From Ryuthela nishihirai (lineage: Eukaryota; Arthropoda; Arachnida; Araneae; Heptathelidae), in NCBI GenBank assembly GCA_038380435.1, contig JAWZYU010000017.1, forward strand, positions 21,327,283-21,391,282: a stretch of 64,000 bases of DNA. Direction: 5' to 3'. Below are positions 43,553 through 54,690 of the stretch, piece after piece. Position 1 is the stretch's first letter; each line of letters opens with the position of its first letter. A model generated the notes under the pieces. That model had not been told where the DNA came from, did no database searches, and was given only the letters and a program-made list of their open reading frames with translations. The translations under genes and the position numbers were made by a program.

Positions 43553-43935
43553 GGGCGGGGGTGGCTCAGTCGGTAGCGCGCCAGGCTCGTAATCTGTAGT
43601 TCCCAGGTTCGAGTCCCAGCTGGGTCAGCGTTGAGATTTATCTCCGCAAAATTCCCCGCCCTGCCCACGGTCAGTACGGGACACCGATGGGCTTGGAAAG
43701 GCCGCCGTCCGTCGGATGGGACGTTAAACCGTGGCTCCGTGTGCAGGAGAGCCATACCCTGTGCACGTTAAAGAACACACTTGATGGCCTTGACGGGAGG
43801 CTACCATCTGTCTCCCAACAGCTGTTCCAATGGGTCCCCTCCCCCAACCTTCTCTGAGCCTTCGGGGTCCTTGTGGCCTGGCTATTTAGACCATGGTGTG
43901 CAAATAAGTGTCGTTCAGAGGTAAACAACCCTAAC
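43553..43935 (+). mobile_element. SINE-A copy, complete
   Basis: Full head and body; the tail is worn (GGTAAACAACCCTAACC). No clear target-site duplication. Confidence 0.88.
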
Positions 43936-44423
43936 CTACCAAACAAACAAATGCAAAAAAAATTAAGACGAAAATTGCACCATCAGCAGGAAACAAAACC
44001 TGCTTCCCATACGAGTCCCAATTCAATATAAGAGTAGGACAGAACATTGACAAAGGCAATAGCAATTGCTGTGATGACAGCCAATGGCAATCCCTCGATG
44101 TCACTGATATGGTTGGTGGAACAGCATTTCGCCATCCTGATGATATGATATCAACTCTTACTATAAAATTATGTTTGCTCTGCCTCTTCTCTAGATACAG
44201 CCCTAGTTTAGAAAATACTGTTTTCATATAGTTGAGAATCAAGAGAGAAAAAAAAAACATTAGGTAGCAAATATTTTGTAAAATAAAATCCTCTGATTAT
44301 CTGGCCTTGATCGGTTTGGGTTTTATGGGAATGAACAACTACGGCTATGACGCTCCAAACATTATCTGCCGATCAGCACAGTAAGCAAAAAAATACTCAA
44401 ATAGAGACAGATTATAAATAGTT
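43936..44423. other. Unassigned stretch
   Basis: A minus-strand open frame of 109 codons at 43931-44260 begins with a hydrophobic stretch (MFFFSLLILN) but has no further support. Confidence 0.35.
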
Positions 44424-44796
44424 CGGTTGGGTTGTTTTACCTCTGAGCGGCACTGTTTTGCCCACCATGGGCTAAATGGCCAGGTCACAAGGACCCCGAA
44501 GGCTCAGAGAAAGTTGGGGGAGGGGACCCACTGGAACAGATAGTAGCCTTCCGTCAAGGCCATCCAGCATGTTCTTTAACGTGCACAGGGTATGGCTCTT
44601 CCGCACACGGTGTCACGGCTTAAGGTACCATTCGACGGACGGCGGTCTTCCCAAGCCCATCGGTGTCCCCTACTGACCGTGGGCAGGGCGAGGACTTTTT
44701 TTCGGAGATAAGTCTCAACGCTGACCCAGCTGGAACTCGAACCTGGAACTGCAGATTACGAGCCTGGCGCGCTACCGACTGAGCCACCCCCGCCCC
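44424..44796 (-). mobile_element. SINE-A copy with internal deletion
   Basis: About 20 bp are missing at 44538 (GGAACAGATAGTAGCC). The head is intact. Confidence 0.85.
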
Positions 44797-44920
44797 CAAC
44801 CGAGGGCAGTGTGAGGGTCAGAGGATATAAATCTCACCGCTGGGCCAGGTGGGACTCGAACGTGGTGATTGCAGAATATGAATCTGGAGAGCGCCACTGA
44901 CTGAGCCAACTCCCACCGGG
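44797..44920 (-). mobile_element. Old SINE-A head fragment
   Basis: AAATCTCACCGCTGGGCCAG, GGGACTCGAACGTGG and a worn head abut the younger copy, which probably inserted into it. Confidence 0.6.
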
Positions 44921-45005
44921 GATTTAGGAGGTAAGGCGATGCCACAGCAGAAAGACAACTATCAAGAAAACATGTTTCAACGTGAATTCAAACAAATGGA
45001 GCGTT

Positions 45006-45170
45006 GCTCCGCTGTAACGCGCCATGTTCCTAATCTGCAGTTCTCAGGTTAGAGTTCCAACTGTTCTAGCTTTGAGGTTTATCTACACTAACCCCCCCCC
45101 CCCCATGTCCCTCACCATGCCCTCGTCGACCTTGCCCTCGGGTAGACAGGGGACATCAATGGACTTTAAT
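45006..45170 (+). mobile_element. Old SINE-A front fragment
   Basis: TAACGCGCCATGTTCCTAATC with a worn B box (AGGTTAGAGTTCC), a C run at 45091-45102, then AGACAGGGGACATCAATGG. Confidence 0.6.
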
Positions 45171-45387
45171 TATATGATAATTATGGACGAAATTCCAAAG
45201 AAAAGCAAATACCGTACGTACCAATTTAACTTGCTTTCTGAAGAAATGGTAAACTTAAGATTTGATGCTAAACAAAACTTATTCGTTTGATTAATGAAAA
45301 ATTTTATACTTTTTTTCGTGGGTTTTCTTTTTTCTTCTTCTTTTCATGACATGATGCTGATATTGTCTAGCTTATAAAAAAAAAAAA

Positions 45388-45546
45388 TAAATACCCCCTC
45401 AAGCAGCTGCTTGCCACAGAGGTCTGACAGGAGCCTGTCAGTTTACATGCCATAGTAGAAGGTCTGAGAGGATGGCAGGACCTCTGCAGAAAAACGACAC
45501 ATACAGCTATGCCTTACCCGGGGCTCGAACCCAGGTCCCTTAGATC
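45388..45546 (-). mobile_element. SINE-B copy, 5'-truncated
   Basis: From CCCCCTCAAGCAGCTGCTTG to the B box region and GTCCCTTAGATCA, without the A box. Confidence 0.85.
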
Positions 45547-45576
45547 ATAATTTGTTAAAATCATATATATATATAT

Positions 45577-45645
45577 TCCCACTGACAAACATCGGCTTGG
45601 TGGGATCATTTTGTGTAAATAATTGTATAGACGATATTTTAGAAA
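45577..45645 (+). mobile_element. 3'-terminal stem-loop fragment of an unidentified LINE
   Basis: TTCCCACTGACAAACATCGG and CTTGGTGGGATC form a hairpin closely matching the one at 60326-60354, with similar sequence after it (GTAAATAATTGTATAGACGATA). Confidence 0.4.
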
Positions 45646-45937
45646 AAAAATTAAAAAAAGACCGCCATCCTTGGATAAGAAACTGACCCGTGGGCCTTGT
45701 GCAGGAAAGCTATACATTACATCCAACGAAGGATTGATTACCCATAAGGCACGTGCCGACGGGCGCCAACATTCAAGTGCTATATTTTGTTTATTTAAGT
45801 CAACAGAATTTTACCCTTTTCAATTCTTAGGTGGAATAAAAAACTAGTTGTAAATATCCGTGGTTCAAAAGCAGTTCAAAGGATCTCTCTCCTTCCAATC
45901 AAAAGGAAACTGTTAAAGGATATGGATTGTGTGGATA

Positions 45938-46725
45938 CATCATCATCATCATCCTCAAGCAGCCATGGGCTACAGAGTTCCTACCAGACCGCTAAATTTA
46001 GTTCTCCAAGCATATCTGTCCTGAGCTACATCTACTGCATCAGGCCACTGCACACCAATTCTAACAAGGTCCTGTTTGACATTGTCTGCCCACCGCATCC
46101 TAGGTCTCCCCTTCTTTCTCAGGCCTTTAGGCACACTGTTCATAACCCTATTCATAGGGGCAACATTCATTTCATACGGGCAACATGGCCAAACCAACGG
46201 AGTCTCTCTCTACACAATATGCTGCTTAAAGGAGGTTGCAGACTCCTTTGCCTAACCTCATCATTAGTTACAAAGTTGAACCACCTAATGCCCAAGATAC
46301 TGCGTAAGCATCTAGTTTCCTGTTATCTTGTTTACAAAGTGTCCAAGTTTCACTACCATAACTAACCCTAGAAAGAACCAACTATTATACAGTCTAATTT
46401 TAGTCTTTAGGTGTATACTCCTATTTCTCCACACTCTCCATAGATTCCTAAAAGTCCCAGAGGCAATCCCTGTTAATCTCATACCGCACATCACCAGCAT
46501 CTGTTACATAGCTCTCAAGAAAATTAAACTGAGACACTTGCTCAAGGGCGCAACCATTCAGAGTGACTGAAGCACCAACTGCCTGACCAATTTTCATCAC
46601 CTTAGTTTTATCTCTGTTTTATCTCCAAACTAACTCTATTACCAGTCTCATCAACAACCCTAATGAACGAATTCATCTAATCAACATCATTAGCCAACAG
46701 GGCCAAATCATCTGCACATACATTT
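45938..46725 (-). mobile_element. 3' fragment of the same non-LTR retrotransposon
   Basis: Begins, in minus orientation, with sequence equivalent to the end of the reverse transcriptase region of the 24-kb element and runs to a (GAT)n tail at 45938-45953. KKGRPRMRWADNVKQDLVRI and the GIQWPDA-like region are recognisable, with several frameshifts. At about 46400 the LKTKIRLYNS segment is intact, which helps place the frameshift in the other copy. The fragment is strongly 5'-truncated. Confidence 0.8.
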
Positions 46726-46897
46726 GAATATTAAATATATAGGACAATTCCATATTTTGTGAATGGAAAATCACATTTAAAGCTTCATAACTTTAAAAAT
46801 AAACTCTGTACAGAAAAATGTCATCAGATACAAATATTAACTTATTTATATCAATTTATTAATATTACATTAATAAAAATAAAATATAATAAAAAAA

Positions 46898-47140
46898 TAC
46901 CCCATCAAGCAGCTTTTTTTTCTGTACAGAGTTAGACAGAGGTCTGACAGCAGCCTGTAAGTTTATATGCCATAGTAGAAGATCTTAGAGGATGGCAGGC
47001 CCTCAGCAGAAAAACGACACATAACAGCCATGACTTACCCGGGGCTCGAACCCAGGTCCCTTAGATCAGTAGCACCCGGGGCTCGAACCCAGGTCCCTTA
47101 GATCAGTAGCCAACACGCTAACCACTCAGCCATGGGACGG
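46898..47140 (-). mobile_element. SINE-B copy with a 37-bp duplication in the head
   Basis: Complete reversed copy ending CCATGGGACGG. The segment GGGGCTCGAACCCAGGTCCC plus TTAGATCAGTAGC occurs twice in tandem (47041 and 47078). It covers the B box through the anticodon region. Confidence 0.88.
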
Positions 47141-47300
47141 CATTTCATTAATAGAAAAATTATTATGAATAATATATTTTATTAATATATATAAATTAAA
47201 AATTTACAGGATATAAACAATAGATCTCAAACAAAATTTAAATCTCGATTTTTAAACAATAATAATAAACAATAATAAAAAATAAATTTTTTTATTATTA

Positions 47301-47358
47301 AATACCCCCTCAAGCAGCTGCTTGCCACAGAGGTCTGACAGGAGCCTGTCAGTTAATA
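47301..47358 (-). mobile_element. SINE-B tail fragment
   Basis: TACCCCCTCAAGCAGCTGCT to GGAGCCTGTCAGTTAATATG; the remainder is missing. Confidence 0.75.
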
Positions 47359-47780
47359 TGACGCTTAATATTTAAACGTTTTTTGAAGCTGTAGCTGAGG
47401 TGGACTTATGCACAGTCTGGTTGGTCTCCGCTGCCCATGGCTGCTGGAGGATTTCGTTTGTTTGGCTATCGAAATTCATGGAAACTAAAAAACATTACAC
47501 AAACTTCTCAAATTGCATTTATTTTTGTAAATGACTTGTAGTAACCTTTGAAGTGAATTTTTGCGACTAGTAACAATGTCAGTAAATATATCAGTTTCCA
47601 GAACTCTTTAAGTATTACAAAAGTAATCTTGAAAAACGAGATTTGGATAATTTTTTTAATTTTTATTTTATTTCCTGACATTTTGCTACAGCAGGTTTGT
47701 TTTAAAGTTAGGGAGCTTTCACTAAAGCTTCATATATACATATAGCATATATCTAGCGACTTTTGAGCTGTCACGGCGTA
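47359..47780. other. Unassigned stretch
   Basis: Contains one short TATATACATATAGCATATAT run near 47735. Nothing else recognised. Confidence 0.35.
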
Positions 47781-47784
47781 CTCC

Positions 47785-48262
47785 CTACGTTAAAGAACCC
47801 GCTGGATGATCTTTACGAGATGCTTCCAATTATCTCCCAAAAGCTATTCAGTGGATTCCCTTCCTCCGACGTCTCTGAGTTCTTGGGGTCCTTGTGTTGG
47901 TTGGTTGGTTGTTTTACCTCTGAGCGGCACTTTTTTGGCCAGGTCACATGGACCCCGAAGGCTCAGAGAAGGTTGGGGGAGGAGACCCACTGAAATAGCT
48001 GTTGGGAGACAGATGGTAGCCTCCTGTCAAGGCCATCCAGCGTGTTCTTTAACGTGCACAGGGTATGGCTCTCTCCCATGGGGCCACGGCTTAACGTCCC
48101 ATCCGACGGACGGCGGCATTTCCAAGCCCATCGGTGTCCCCTACTGACCGTGGGCAGGGCGGGGAATTTTGCGGAACCACCCAGCTGGGTAGGGTCCTTG
48201 TGACCTAGCCAGTTAGACCTCTATGTGCAAAAAGATGCCGCTCAGACGTAAACAACCCAACT
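47785..48262 (+). mobile_element. Old SINE-A split by a younger SINE-A
   Basis: The body half is at 47785-47896 and the tail half at 48192-48262, interrupted within GGGTCCTTGTG. Confidence 0.75.
47897..48191 (-). mobile_element. Young SINE-A, headless, nested in an old SINE-A
   Basis: GGGTCCTTGTG at 47886-47896 and 48192-48202 is the target-site duplication. Deletions near 47935 and 48172 remove parts of the tail and front. Confidence 0.85.
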
Positions 48263-48270
48263 CTTTGCTC

Positions 48271-49292
48271 AGCAATCAAGCACTTATAAAATTTCTCTCA
48301 ATCTTTAACGACATCGGAAGCCATTCCCCTGTTCCCTTTGCATCCCCTGAGCTCCAGAAAAAACGTCAAAAAAAATTCTCTCTTCATTACTGCAATCACT
48401 CCTTCCCCCCCCCCCCCATTTCTGAAATCTTTTCTTCTTTGGAGTGCGCATTGTCTCTCTCTTCCATGCCTGTTCAATGCTCACAATTTGAAGCCCGCCA
48501 AACTCTGGCGACGCTTCTCATTTATTATCTTCCGAGGGAAAAGAAACGCTCGATGTCTTCCACGAATTCATCGCGAAACTTTCTCCCTCAAGAGCTGCGA
48601 TAAAGTGCGAGCGTCACAAAAGCCAATCTGCCGAGTGCTCTCCAACTCTTTCACTCCGTCAGTCCCTTCCCGTCTCTTTCGCTTTTGTTCCATCGCTGAT
48701 AAAACCGCATTTTAAAACTGCTTAACTATTCATTCGGGTGGCAACACCGCCCCTCCCCCCACGTGGTTCTACGTCAATGGCTGCCATTCCCCTTCTGCGC
48801 AATGCAGAAAGGGGGCTTTTGTCAAGAGGCTTTGGTGAGCAACTTGACACACGCCACTCTTGTTGCTGACAAAGCCGTATGTCCAGGGTGCGCGCACACA
48901 CACATCACTCGTTGTTACCATGGTAACGAGCTGCTGGTGATTGTGTCTCGACCCGAATCAAGGCCATGAGCTACTGGGATAATGGCCGTCATTGATTGTT
49001 ATTTCCCACACCGCCTTTAGAGTGTGGCCAGACAGAATGCGGTTTAGCGTGTCGAATATTTACAAACTTTCGGCCGTCTTAAACCATTACTAACAACGGA
49101 AGTGACGTCATTCTGAACTACGTCGTGTGCTGCAACTGCACACGCTGGAGTTTACTGTAAGCGACCCAGCAACCTCTGTTGTTGAAGAAAGGTCGTAAAT
49201 GCATAACGTTAAACCGCTCGAATCGCGTTGTATATGGCCGTCCCTTTCTTCGACTACAAAGGGTGGTGCTCATTTTTCTCCTCTCCCTATCC
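48271..49292. other. Mostly non-repetitive, GC-moderate stretch
   Basis: Open frames near 48223-48715 lack motifs. An RFX-type palindrome is at 48914-48927 and a worn GAGCGTGTGCAG-type palindromic MITE at about 49082-49190 (CCATTACTAACAACGG, CTGCACACGCTGGAG). This is the longest stretch here with no SINE, apart from 50.4-51.8 kb. Confidence 0.4.
48914..48927. promoter_or_regulatory. Perfect X-box-like palindrome (RFX-type)
   Basis: GTTACCATGGTAAC fits the RFX X-box pattern GTNRCC-N(0-3)-RGYAAC exactly on both strands. Function is inferred from the motif only. Confidence 0.45.
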
Positions 49293-49487
49293 CGTCATCA
49301 CCTAGCAACCGTCGGGTGACTCGTCAACTGTCGCTGCGTGACGTACCGGTAGCGCGAGCCGCTGGGTCGTCTCCAGGTGACGTGTGAATAGCCCGGAAGG
49401 GTCTCTATAGCTTCCGGAAAATTCCGAAACCTCGCCGAAGCGAGGAAACTTCGGTTCTGGAGCCGCAAATGCTCAGTGCGGATTAAA
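49293..49487 (+). promoter_or_regulatory. CpG-containing promoter-like region with CRE and ETS motifs
   Basis: TGACGTA (49339), TGACGTG (49378), CCGGAAG (49393) and CTTCCGG (49411) are clustered in a CpG-rich stretch directly upstream of the ATG at 49488. TGACGTCA lies further up at 49103, although within MITE-like sequence. CRE plus paired ETS sites are typical of TATA-less animal promoters. Confidence 0.45.
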
Positions 49488-50076
49488 ATGGATCAGACTG
49501 ATTCTGAAGGAGAATTTGAGGGAATTTCAGTGGAAACAATTCGTGGCTTTAATTCTCTGTCGAGAATTGGATTGGATTGTTTTACTTCTGAGCGGCACTT
49601 TTTTGCACACCATGGGCTAAATGGCCAGGTCACAAGGACCCCGAAGGCTCAGAGAAGGTTGGGGGAGGGACCCACTGGAACAGCTGTTGGGAGACAGATA
49701 GTAGCCTCCCGTCAAGGCCATCCAGCGTGTTCTTTAACGTGCACAGGGTATGGCTCTCCCGCATACGGAGCCACGGCTTAACGTCCCATCCGACAGACGG
49801 CGGCCTTTCCAAGCCCATCGGTGTCCCCTACTGACCGTGGGCAGGGCGGGGAAATTTTGCGGAGATAAATCTCAACGCTGATCCAGCTGGGACTCGAACC
49901 TGGGAACTACAGATTACGAGCCTGGCGCGCTACCGACTGAGCCACCTCCGCCCCTCAGTCGAGAAGAAGAGAATCGAAGGGAAATTGGTTTTGTTTCGAA
50001 ACAATCAGGCAGAGAGGAATTTTAAACGTTGGAACTGGCTTAACTGGAGAATCGTTTGAGATTGTGATGGGATAGC
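49488..50076 (+). CDS. Possible first coding exon interrupted by SINE-A (uncertain)
   Basis: I do not recognise this protein. An ATG at 49488 (context TTAAAATGG) starts an acidic peptide, MDQTDSEGEFEGISVETI, that runs 26 codons to the SINE-A at 49567. Ignoring the SINE and one copy of its duplicated target, the same frame continues from 49966 with RRRESKGNWFCFETI to a TAG at 50074-50076, about 63 codons in all. As it stands, the frame reads into the SINE and stops after 101 codons. The promoter-like sequence immediately upstream supports a gene start; no splice donor could be fixed. It could be a pseudogene, a gene with an exonised SINE, or chance. Confidence 0.3.
49567..49955 (-). mobile_element. 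SINE-A copy within a possible exon
   Basis: TCTGTCGAGAA (49556-49566) and TCAGTCGAGAA (about 49955-49965) flank it with one mismatch. The head is intact. Confidence 0.88.
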
Positions 50077-50134
50077 AACAGACTTTCAAACGAGAATCTT
50101 CTGTTGGTGTCAAATGCTATTTTCCTTACAAACT

Positions 50135-50392
50135 GCGATGGGCTTGGAAAGGCCGCCGTCCGTCGGATGGGACGTTAAACCGTGGCCCCGTGTGCGGGAG
50201 GGCCATACCCTGTGCACGTTAAAGAACACTCTGGATGGCCTTGATCGGAGGTTACCATCTGTCTCGCAACAGCTGTTCCAGTGGGTCCCCTCCCCCAACC
50301 TTCTCTGAGCCTTCGGGGTCCTTGTGACCTGGCCATTTAGTCCATGGTGTGTAAAAAAGTACCGCTCAGAGGTAAAACAACCCAACAACCTG
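50135..50392 (+). mobile_element. SINE-A copy, 5'-truncated
   Basis: Starts inside the body at GCGATGGGCTTGGAAAGG and ends GGTAAAACAACCCAACAACC. No flanking duplication seen. Confidence 0.82.
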
Positions 50393-51824
50393 CCATGCTA
50401 TAACAGCACTAATTAAGTTGATGTTTAACATGAGAAAATTTGTTTACAAAAATTGGTTATGGCATTAATCAGTATAATTACGTAAAGAATAATTACTTTA
50501 GGCGTCGGCTTCAGAAGAAAGGTTGCTATTCCCCCCCCCCACCCTATTCCTCCCCCTACTGTTCGCTGAAGGGTCCGAAAATCAATCTGCTTAATCTTGG
50601 TCTTGACTCTGCAAATGGTCATTAGTTGCCTTTGTCATTGATCAAGGTCAACGGAAGGAAGTCTTGATGTGATTATATGGCGCGATAATAAGAAGGTGTG
50701 AGTGGCGATAATTATCACCCTGGTTTTATCTTTATCAGTCCTAGGAATAGGAATATTTATTTACCTGCAGAAGCTTTCGCGACATCTTTTACTAAAGTAA
50801 CAGATTACCTGCACTGAAATAAGAAACGCAAAATCATTTCCCCCCCCCCCCTGTATGTTGGCGACAAGACTCACGTTGGAAATATTATTTGAAGGGGCTA
50901 AAGGGAATCTCCTGAGCAGCGACGAGGGAGAAAGTCAAAATCGATAGAGGTATAATACCTTTCATTTAATATTCAAATAAGCGTATCTAGAGTAAATAAA
51001 TATATTTACTTTCTCTTGTTAAAGTTTATAATTAGATATAAATAAAAAAATTTAAATTAATATACGCCAAAATTCTTTTTTTAAATCTTCCAAATAATTT
51101 CAGTTGTAGAGGTTAGGAGTGTGCGTATTCTCTTATACTGTGCTGTGTGTATATACTCTGAATGCATTGTCTGTTTAGAATTCGCAGATGTTTAGGAGAT
51201 GACGAAACAGACCACCAGTTTTTGAAATGTCTAGGATGGACAACTTAATATTTAAAATTCATAGCTAATATTTCATGCTTTAAAACTAAGGGAAGTGTGC
51301 TAGGCGAAAATTATGTTTAAAAAAAAGATGTGCCAACTTTTGCGGGACAATAAAATTTAAAGAACGTGTATTAGGTTTTCTATTATGGTTACTCCAGTAG
51401 CATAATATAAAGTGATTAATTGATAAAACTAATTTTTAAAAATGTTTTCCCGTGATTTTACATTAAAAAATCCCCCCCCCCCCCCCTCCGCTTCCAACTC
51501 AAATCAAAACTTAAATTTGAGGAAGCACGCGCCCCATCGCCCCCATTAAACTGCCATCCGTTATTCCCAGAAATGTTTAGAATTTTCCCTTCAGCGGAAA
51601 ATAAAAAATATATATAGTTTGAAAATTTTAAACTCACAAGTACACGCTGTTTTGCAATGGATTTCAACGTCTAAGTGAGTTCCTATCCTTTCTTTGATTT
51701 ACCATCCCGTTTTCCCAGTTCTGCCTCCGGTAGTGATTAAGACTGAACCCAGATAGCTACGGCGGATGGGAACGTGCATTGTCGGCATTGTCCGTGAATT
51801 CTTAATACGACTCCCAGAAAGACG
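50393..51824. other. Unassigned 1.4 kb, AT-rich, with C homopolymers
   Basis: C runs lie at 50531-50540, 50841-50850 and 51473-51486. No family or exon was recognised. Confidence 0.4.
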
Positions 51825-51869
51825 TGGGGCGGGGGTGGCTCAGTCGGTAGCGCGTCAGGCCGTGACCTT
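51825..51869 (+). mobile_element. SINE-A head fragment (3'-truncated)
   Basis: GGGGCGGGGGTGGCTCAGTC to GCGCGTCAGGC only. Loss of the 3' part is unusual for a retroposon and points to a later deletion. Confidence 0.7.
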
Positions 51870-52514
51870 CGAGACTCAAGGCCTTTGAAGTCTCGATGCC
51901 CACGTTGAAGTCTAAAGTGACGTCACATCCTGTGGATCTACAGTACTTCCTGCGTACATAGTACTACCGTCGCAAATCGAGCATTTACTTTTTTTTATAG
52001 GATCGGGAGGACATTTTTGTTTGATAATGTGCTCAAAACTGATTGACATAGTATGATTATATTGTATATATGTACATTAGTGTAATATTTCTATGAAAAA
52101 CCTTCAAATAAGGAAGACGTTGAAACTAAAATAGATCGTGATTTGTAATTGTGCTAAATTGATGACTCAATATGTAATCGTCGTTTAACGTTCTCTGAAC
52201 ATGTAGAACGATATATAAATTACCAGGAGCGTCATAATCGGTTGCACGTATAATTACAATGACACAATACGTTTAAAAATAAAGTTAAATGCAAATAATT
52301 CGGTTATATATTAACAAAAATAAAATCATTTCCTTCACATATTTTTCGCGATAAATGCTGTCATTAACTGATCCAGTTGTTTGTACCATTAATAATATAA
52401 TTGTGACGTATAAATTGTTATGGAAAATTAGTGTGTTTTATTAAAAAGAGAAAAAAAAACAAAAATTATTCAGAACAATTTTATTGGCAAATGTGAACTA
52501 AAAATTAATGATAT
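51870..52514. other. AT-rich unassigned stretch
   Basis: Nothing recognised. Confidence 0.35.
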
Positions 52515-52526
52515 ACTGTAATAGCT

Positions 52527-52918
52527 GGGGCGGGGGTGGCTCAGTCGGTAGTTCGCCAGCCTCGTAATCTGTAGTTCCCAGGTTTGAGTCCCAGCTGGGT
52601 CAGCGTTGAGATTTATCTCTGCAAAATTTCCCCGCCCTGCCCACGGTCAGTAGGGGACACCGATGGGCTTGAAAAGGCCGCCGTCCGTCGGATGGGACGT
52701 TACGCCGTGGCAGAGAGCCGTGGCAGGAGAGCTATACCCTGTGCACGTTAAAGAACACGCTGGATGGCCTTGACGGGAGGCTACCATCTGTCTCCCAACA
52801 GCTGTTCCGGTGGGTCCCCTCCCCCAACGTTCTCTGAGCCTTCGGGGTCCTTGTGGCCTGGCCATTTAGCCCATGGTGTGCAAAAAAGTGCCGCTCAGAG
52901 GTAAAACAATCCAATCCA
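52527..52918 (+). mobile_element. SINE-A copy, complete
   Basis: ACTGTAATAGCT at 52515-52526 and 52919-52930 is a perfect target-site duplication. A small rearrangement replaces CCGTGTGCGGG at about 52711-52727. Confidence 0.92.
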
Positions 52919-52930
52919 ACTGTAATAGCT

Positions 52931-53395
52931 TTAGCTGTAACAATTTCAGTTAGTTATGATTTAATTTCAATACTTTTTCTTAGTGATTAGACTGAATTAA
53001 TAGGAATATTGAGCTGTATTTTTTTCTGAACTCTCATTAAATCTGAATAATATTTGGACATGGATACAACCTTCCGATGGAATACATATTCAAAAACTAA
53101 CAGGAAAAGTGCATCTAAACTTTAGAAACTACAATTTACTGCAAGCACATACACATTTTGATTTACAAAGCTACCTGTAAATCTATGACTAAAGATTTGA
53201 CAATAAATCGCTCAATTAACCTCCCAAATGTAAAGAAAATAGTCTCTAATCAATCTTCGATTGTTAAAAAAAATAATTCTATGCACCCTGGTAAAGAAGG
53301 CTTAAATCATTTAGGCATACATCTTTCCAGATATAAGCCAGAGGTGTAAGACCACTAAACTAACAGACTCTGCCTTTTTTCCATTAAAAAATAAA
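52931..53395. other. Unassigned stretch
   Basis: A plus-strand frame at 53158-53349 has no recognisable motif. Confidence 0.35.
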
Positions 53396-53397
53396 AA

Positions 53398-53597
53398 AAT
53401 AAATACCCTCTCAAGCAGCTGCTTGCCACAGAGGTCTGACAGGAGCCTGTCAGTTTATATGCCACAATAGGAGATCTGAGAGGATGGCAAGACCTCAGCA
53501 GAAAAACGACACACACATCCATGCCTAATCCGGGACTCGAACCCAGGTCCCGTAGATCAGTAGCCAAGCGTGCTAACCACTCGGCCACGGGACGGCA
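53398..53597 (-). mobile_element. SINE-B copy, complete
   Basis: TACCCTCTCAAGCAGCTGCT to CTCGGCCACGGGACGG. The head is well preserved. Confidence 0.88.
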
Positions 53598-53611
53598 ATA
53601 ATACAACTTAT

Positions 53612-53686
53612 TAGTTTAGTGGCCTTAGAACACTGTGGCATGTACCTGGAGAGATATGGTTCAAATCCCACCTGCCAGAAAAACTG
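53612..53686 (+). repeat. tRNA-like repeat, third type
   Basis: TTTAGTGGCCTTAGAACACTG, ATGTACCTGGAGAGATATGG and the B box GGTTCAAATCCC. A relative is at 42261-42322. Eighteen bases of it (53625-53642) recur in a nearby SINE-A. Confidence 0.45.
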
Positions 53687-54004
53687 TTTGTTACAAAACT
53701 ATTAATATCAAAGCCAACAGTTAACTCTGTGAATACTATTTATTGAGGGCAGACAACTTTCTCTTTTTGGCACTAAGACATTTTTTTTCTTACTTCCTAA
53801 ATTCTCTAACAAACAATCATTTTTTATCTTGCAAAAATTGTTTAAAAATACATTTGTTGAACATCAGATAATTATTAAAGATAATAATCCCGCCAACAAA
53901 CACACAAGCAGCTACGGTGGGTCAAGATGCTAGATCGACGAATGCTGACGTCAGAACGTGTGACGTCACCAGTGAAAAGGCCTTGAGTCTCGATGGTTAC
54001 GGTC

Positions 54005-54375
54005 AGGCTCGTAATCTGTAGTTCCCAGGTTCCAGTCCCAGCTGGATCAGCGTTGAGATTTTTCTCCGCAAAATTCCCCGCCCTGCCCACGGTCAGTAGG
54101 TGACGCCGATGGGCTTGGAAAGGCCGCCGTCCGTCGGGTGGGACGTTAAGCCGTGGCCCCGTGTGCGGGAAAGCCATACCCTGTGCACGTTAAAGAACAC
54201 GCTGGATGGCCTTGACGGAAGGTTAGAACACTGTGGCATGCATCTGTCTCCCAACAGCTGTTCCAGTGGGTCCCCCTCCTACAACCTTCTCTGAGCCTTC
54301 GGTGCCTTGTGACCTGGCCATTTAGCCCATTGTGTGCAAAAAATTGCCGCTCAGAGGTAAAACAACCCAACCCCG
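54005..54375 (+). mobile_element. SINE-A copy with an 18-bp foreign patch
   Basis: Begins at CAGGCTCGTAATCTG without the A box. At 54223-54240 TTAGAACACTGTGGCATG replaces GGCTACC-type SINE sequence. The rest is near consensus. Confidence 0.85.
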
Positions 54376-54690
54376 AAAGACGGCTTTGATGGAGTCTCCT
54401 TTGTCTCGTCAAACATCAAAACAAAGCCCATCAACATTTAACGTTCCGTTCCGAAAGATCAGTGCCAAATAGGTACTCCTCAGAGTTACAGAGCAGCACT
54501 AGAGTCGACTCGTGCAAGGATATGCTGGCATTGTTTTGAATCCAGTGGCACCAAAGAGTTAACATTCAAATTCAGAGCAAATTCCAAATGGCAAAATGAA
54601 AAACAATTCATTCTATATGACGGTAATATCAAAGAAATAGAGATTCAAATAAGGTGCTAGAAGTCGGGACCTTATTATCCAATACATAAG
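54376..54690. other. Unassigned stretch
   Basis: Nothing recognised. Confidence 0.35.

Noticed and set aside
48223..48715. Overlapping frames of about 125 codons as a gene
   Set aside because: Low-complexity proline, lysine and serine runs around a C homopolymer, no conserved motif and no splice signals.
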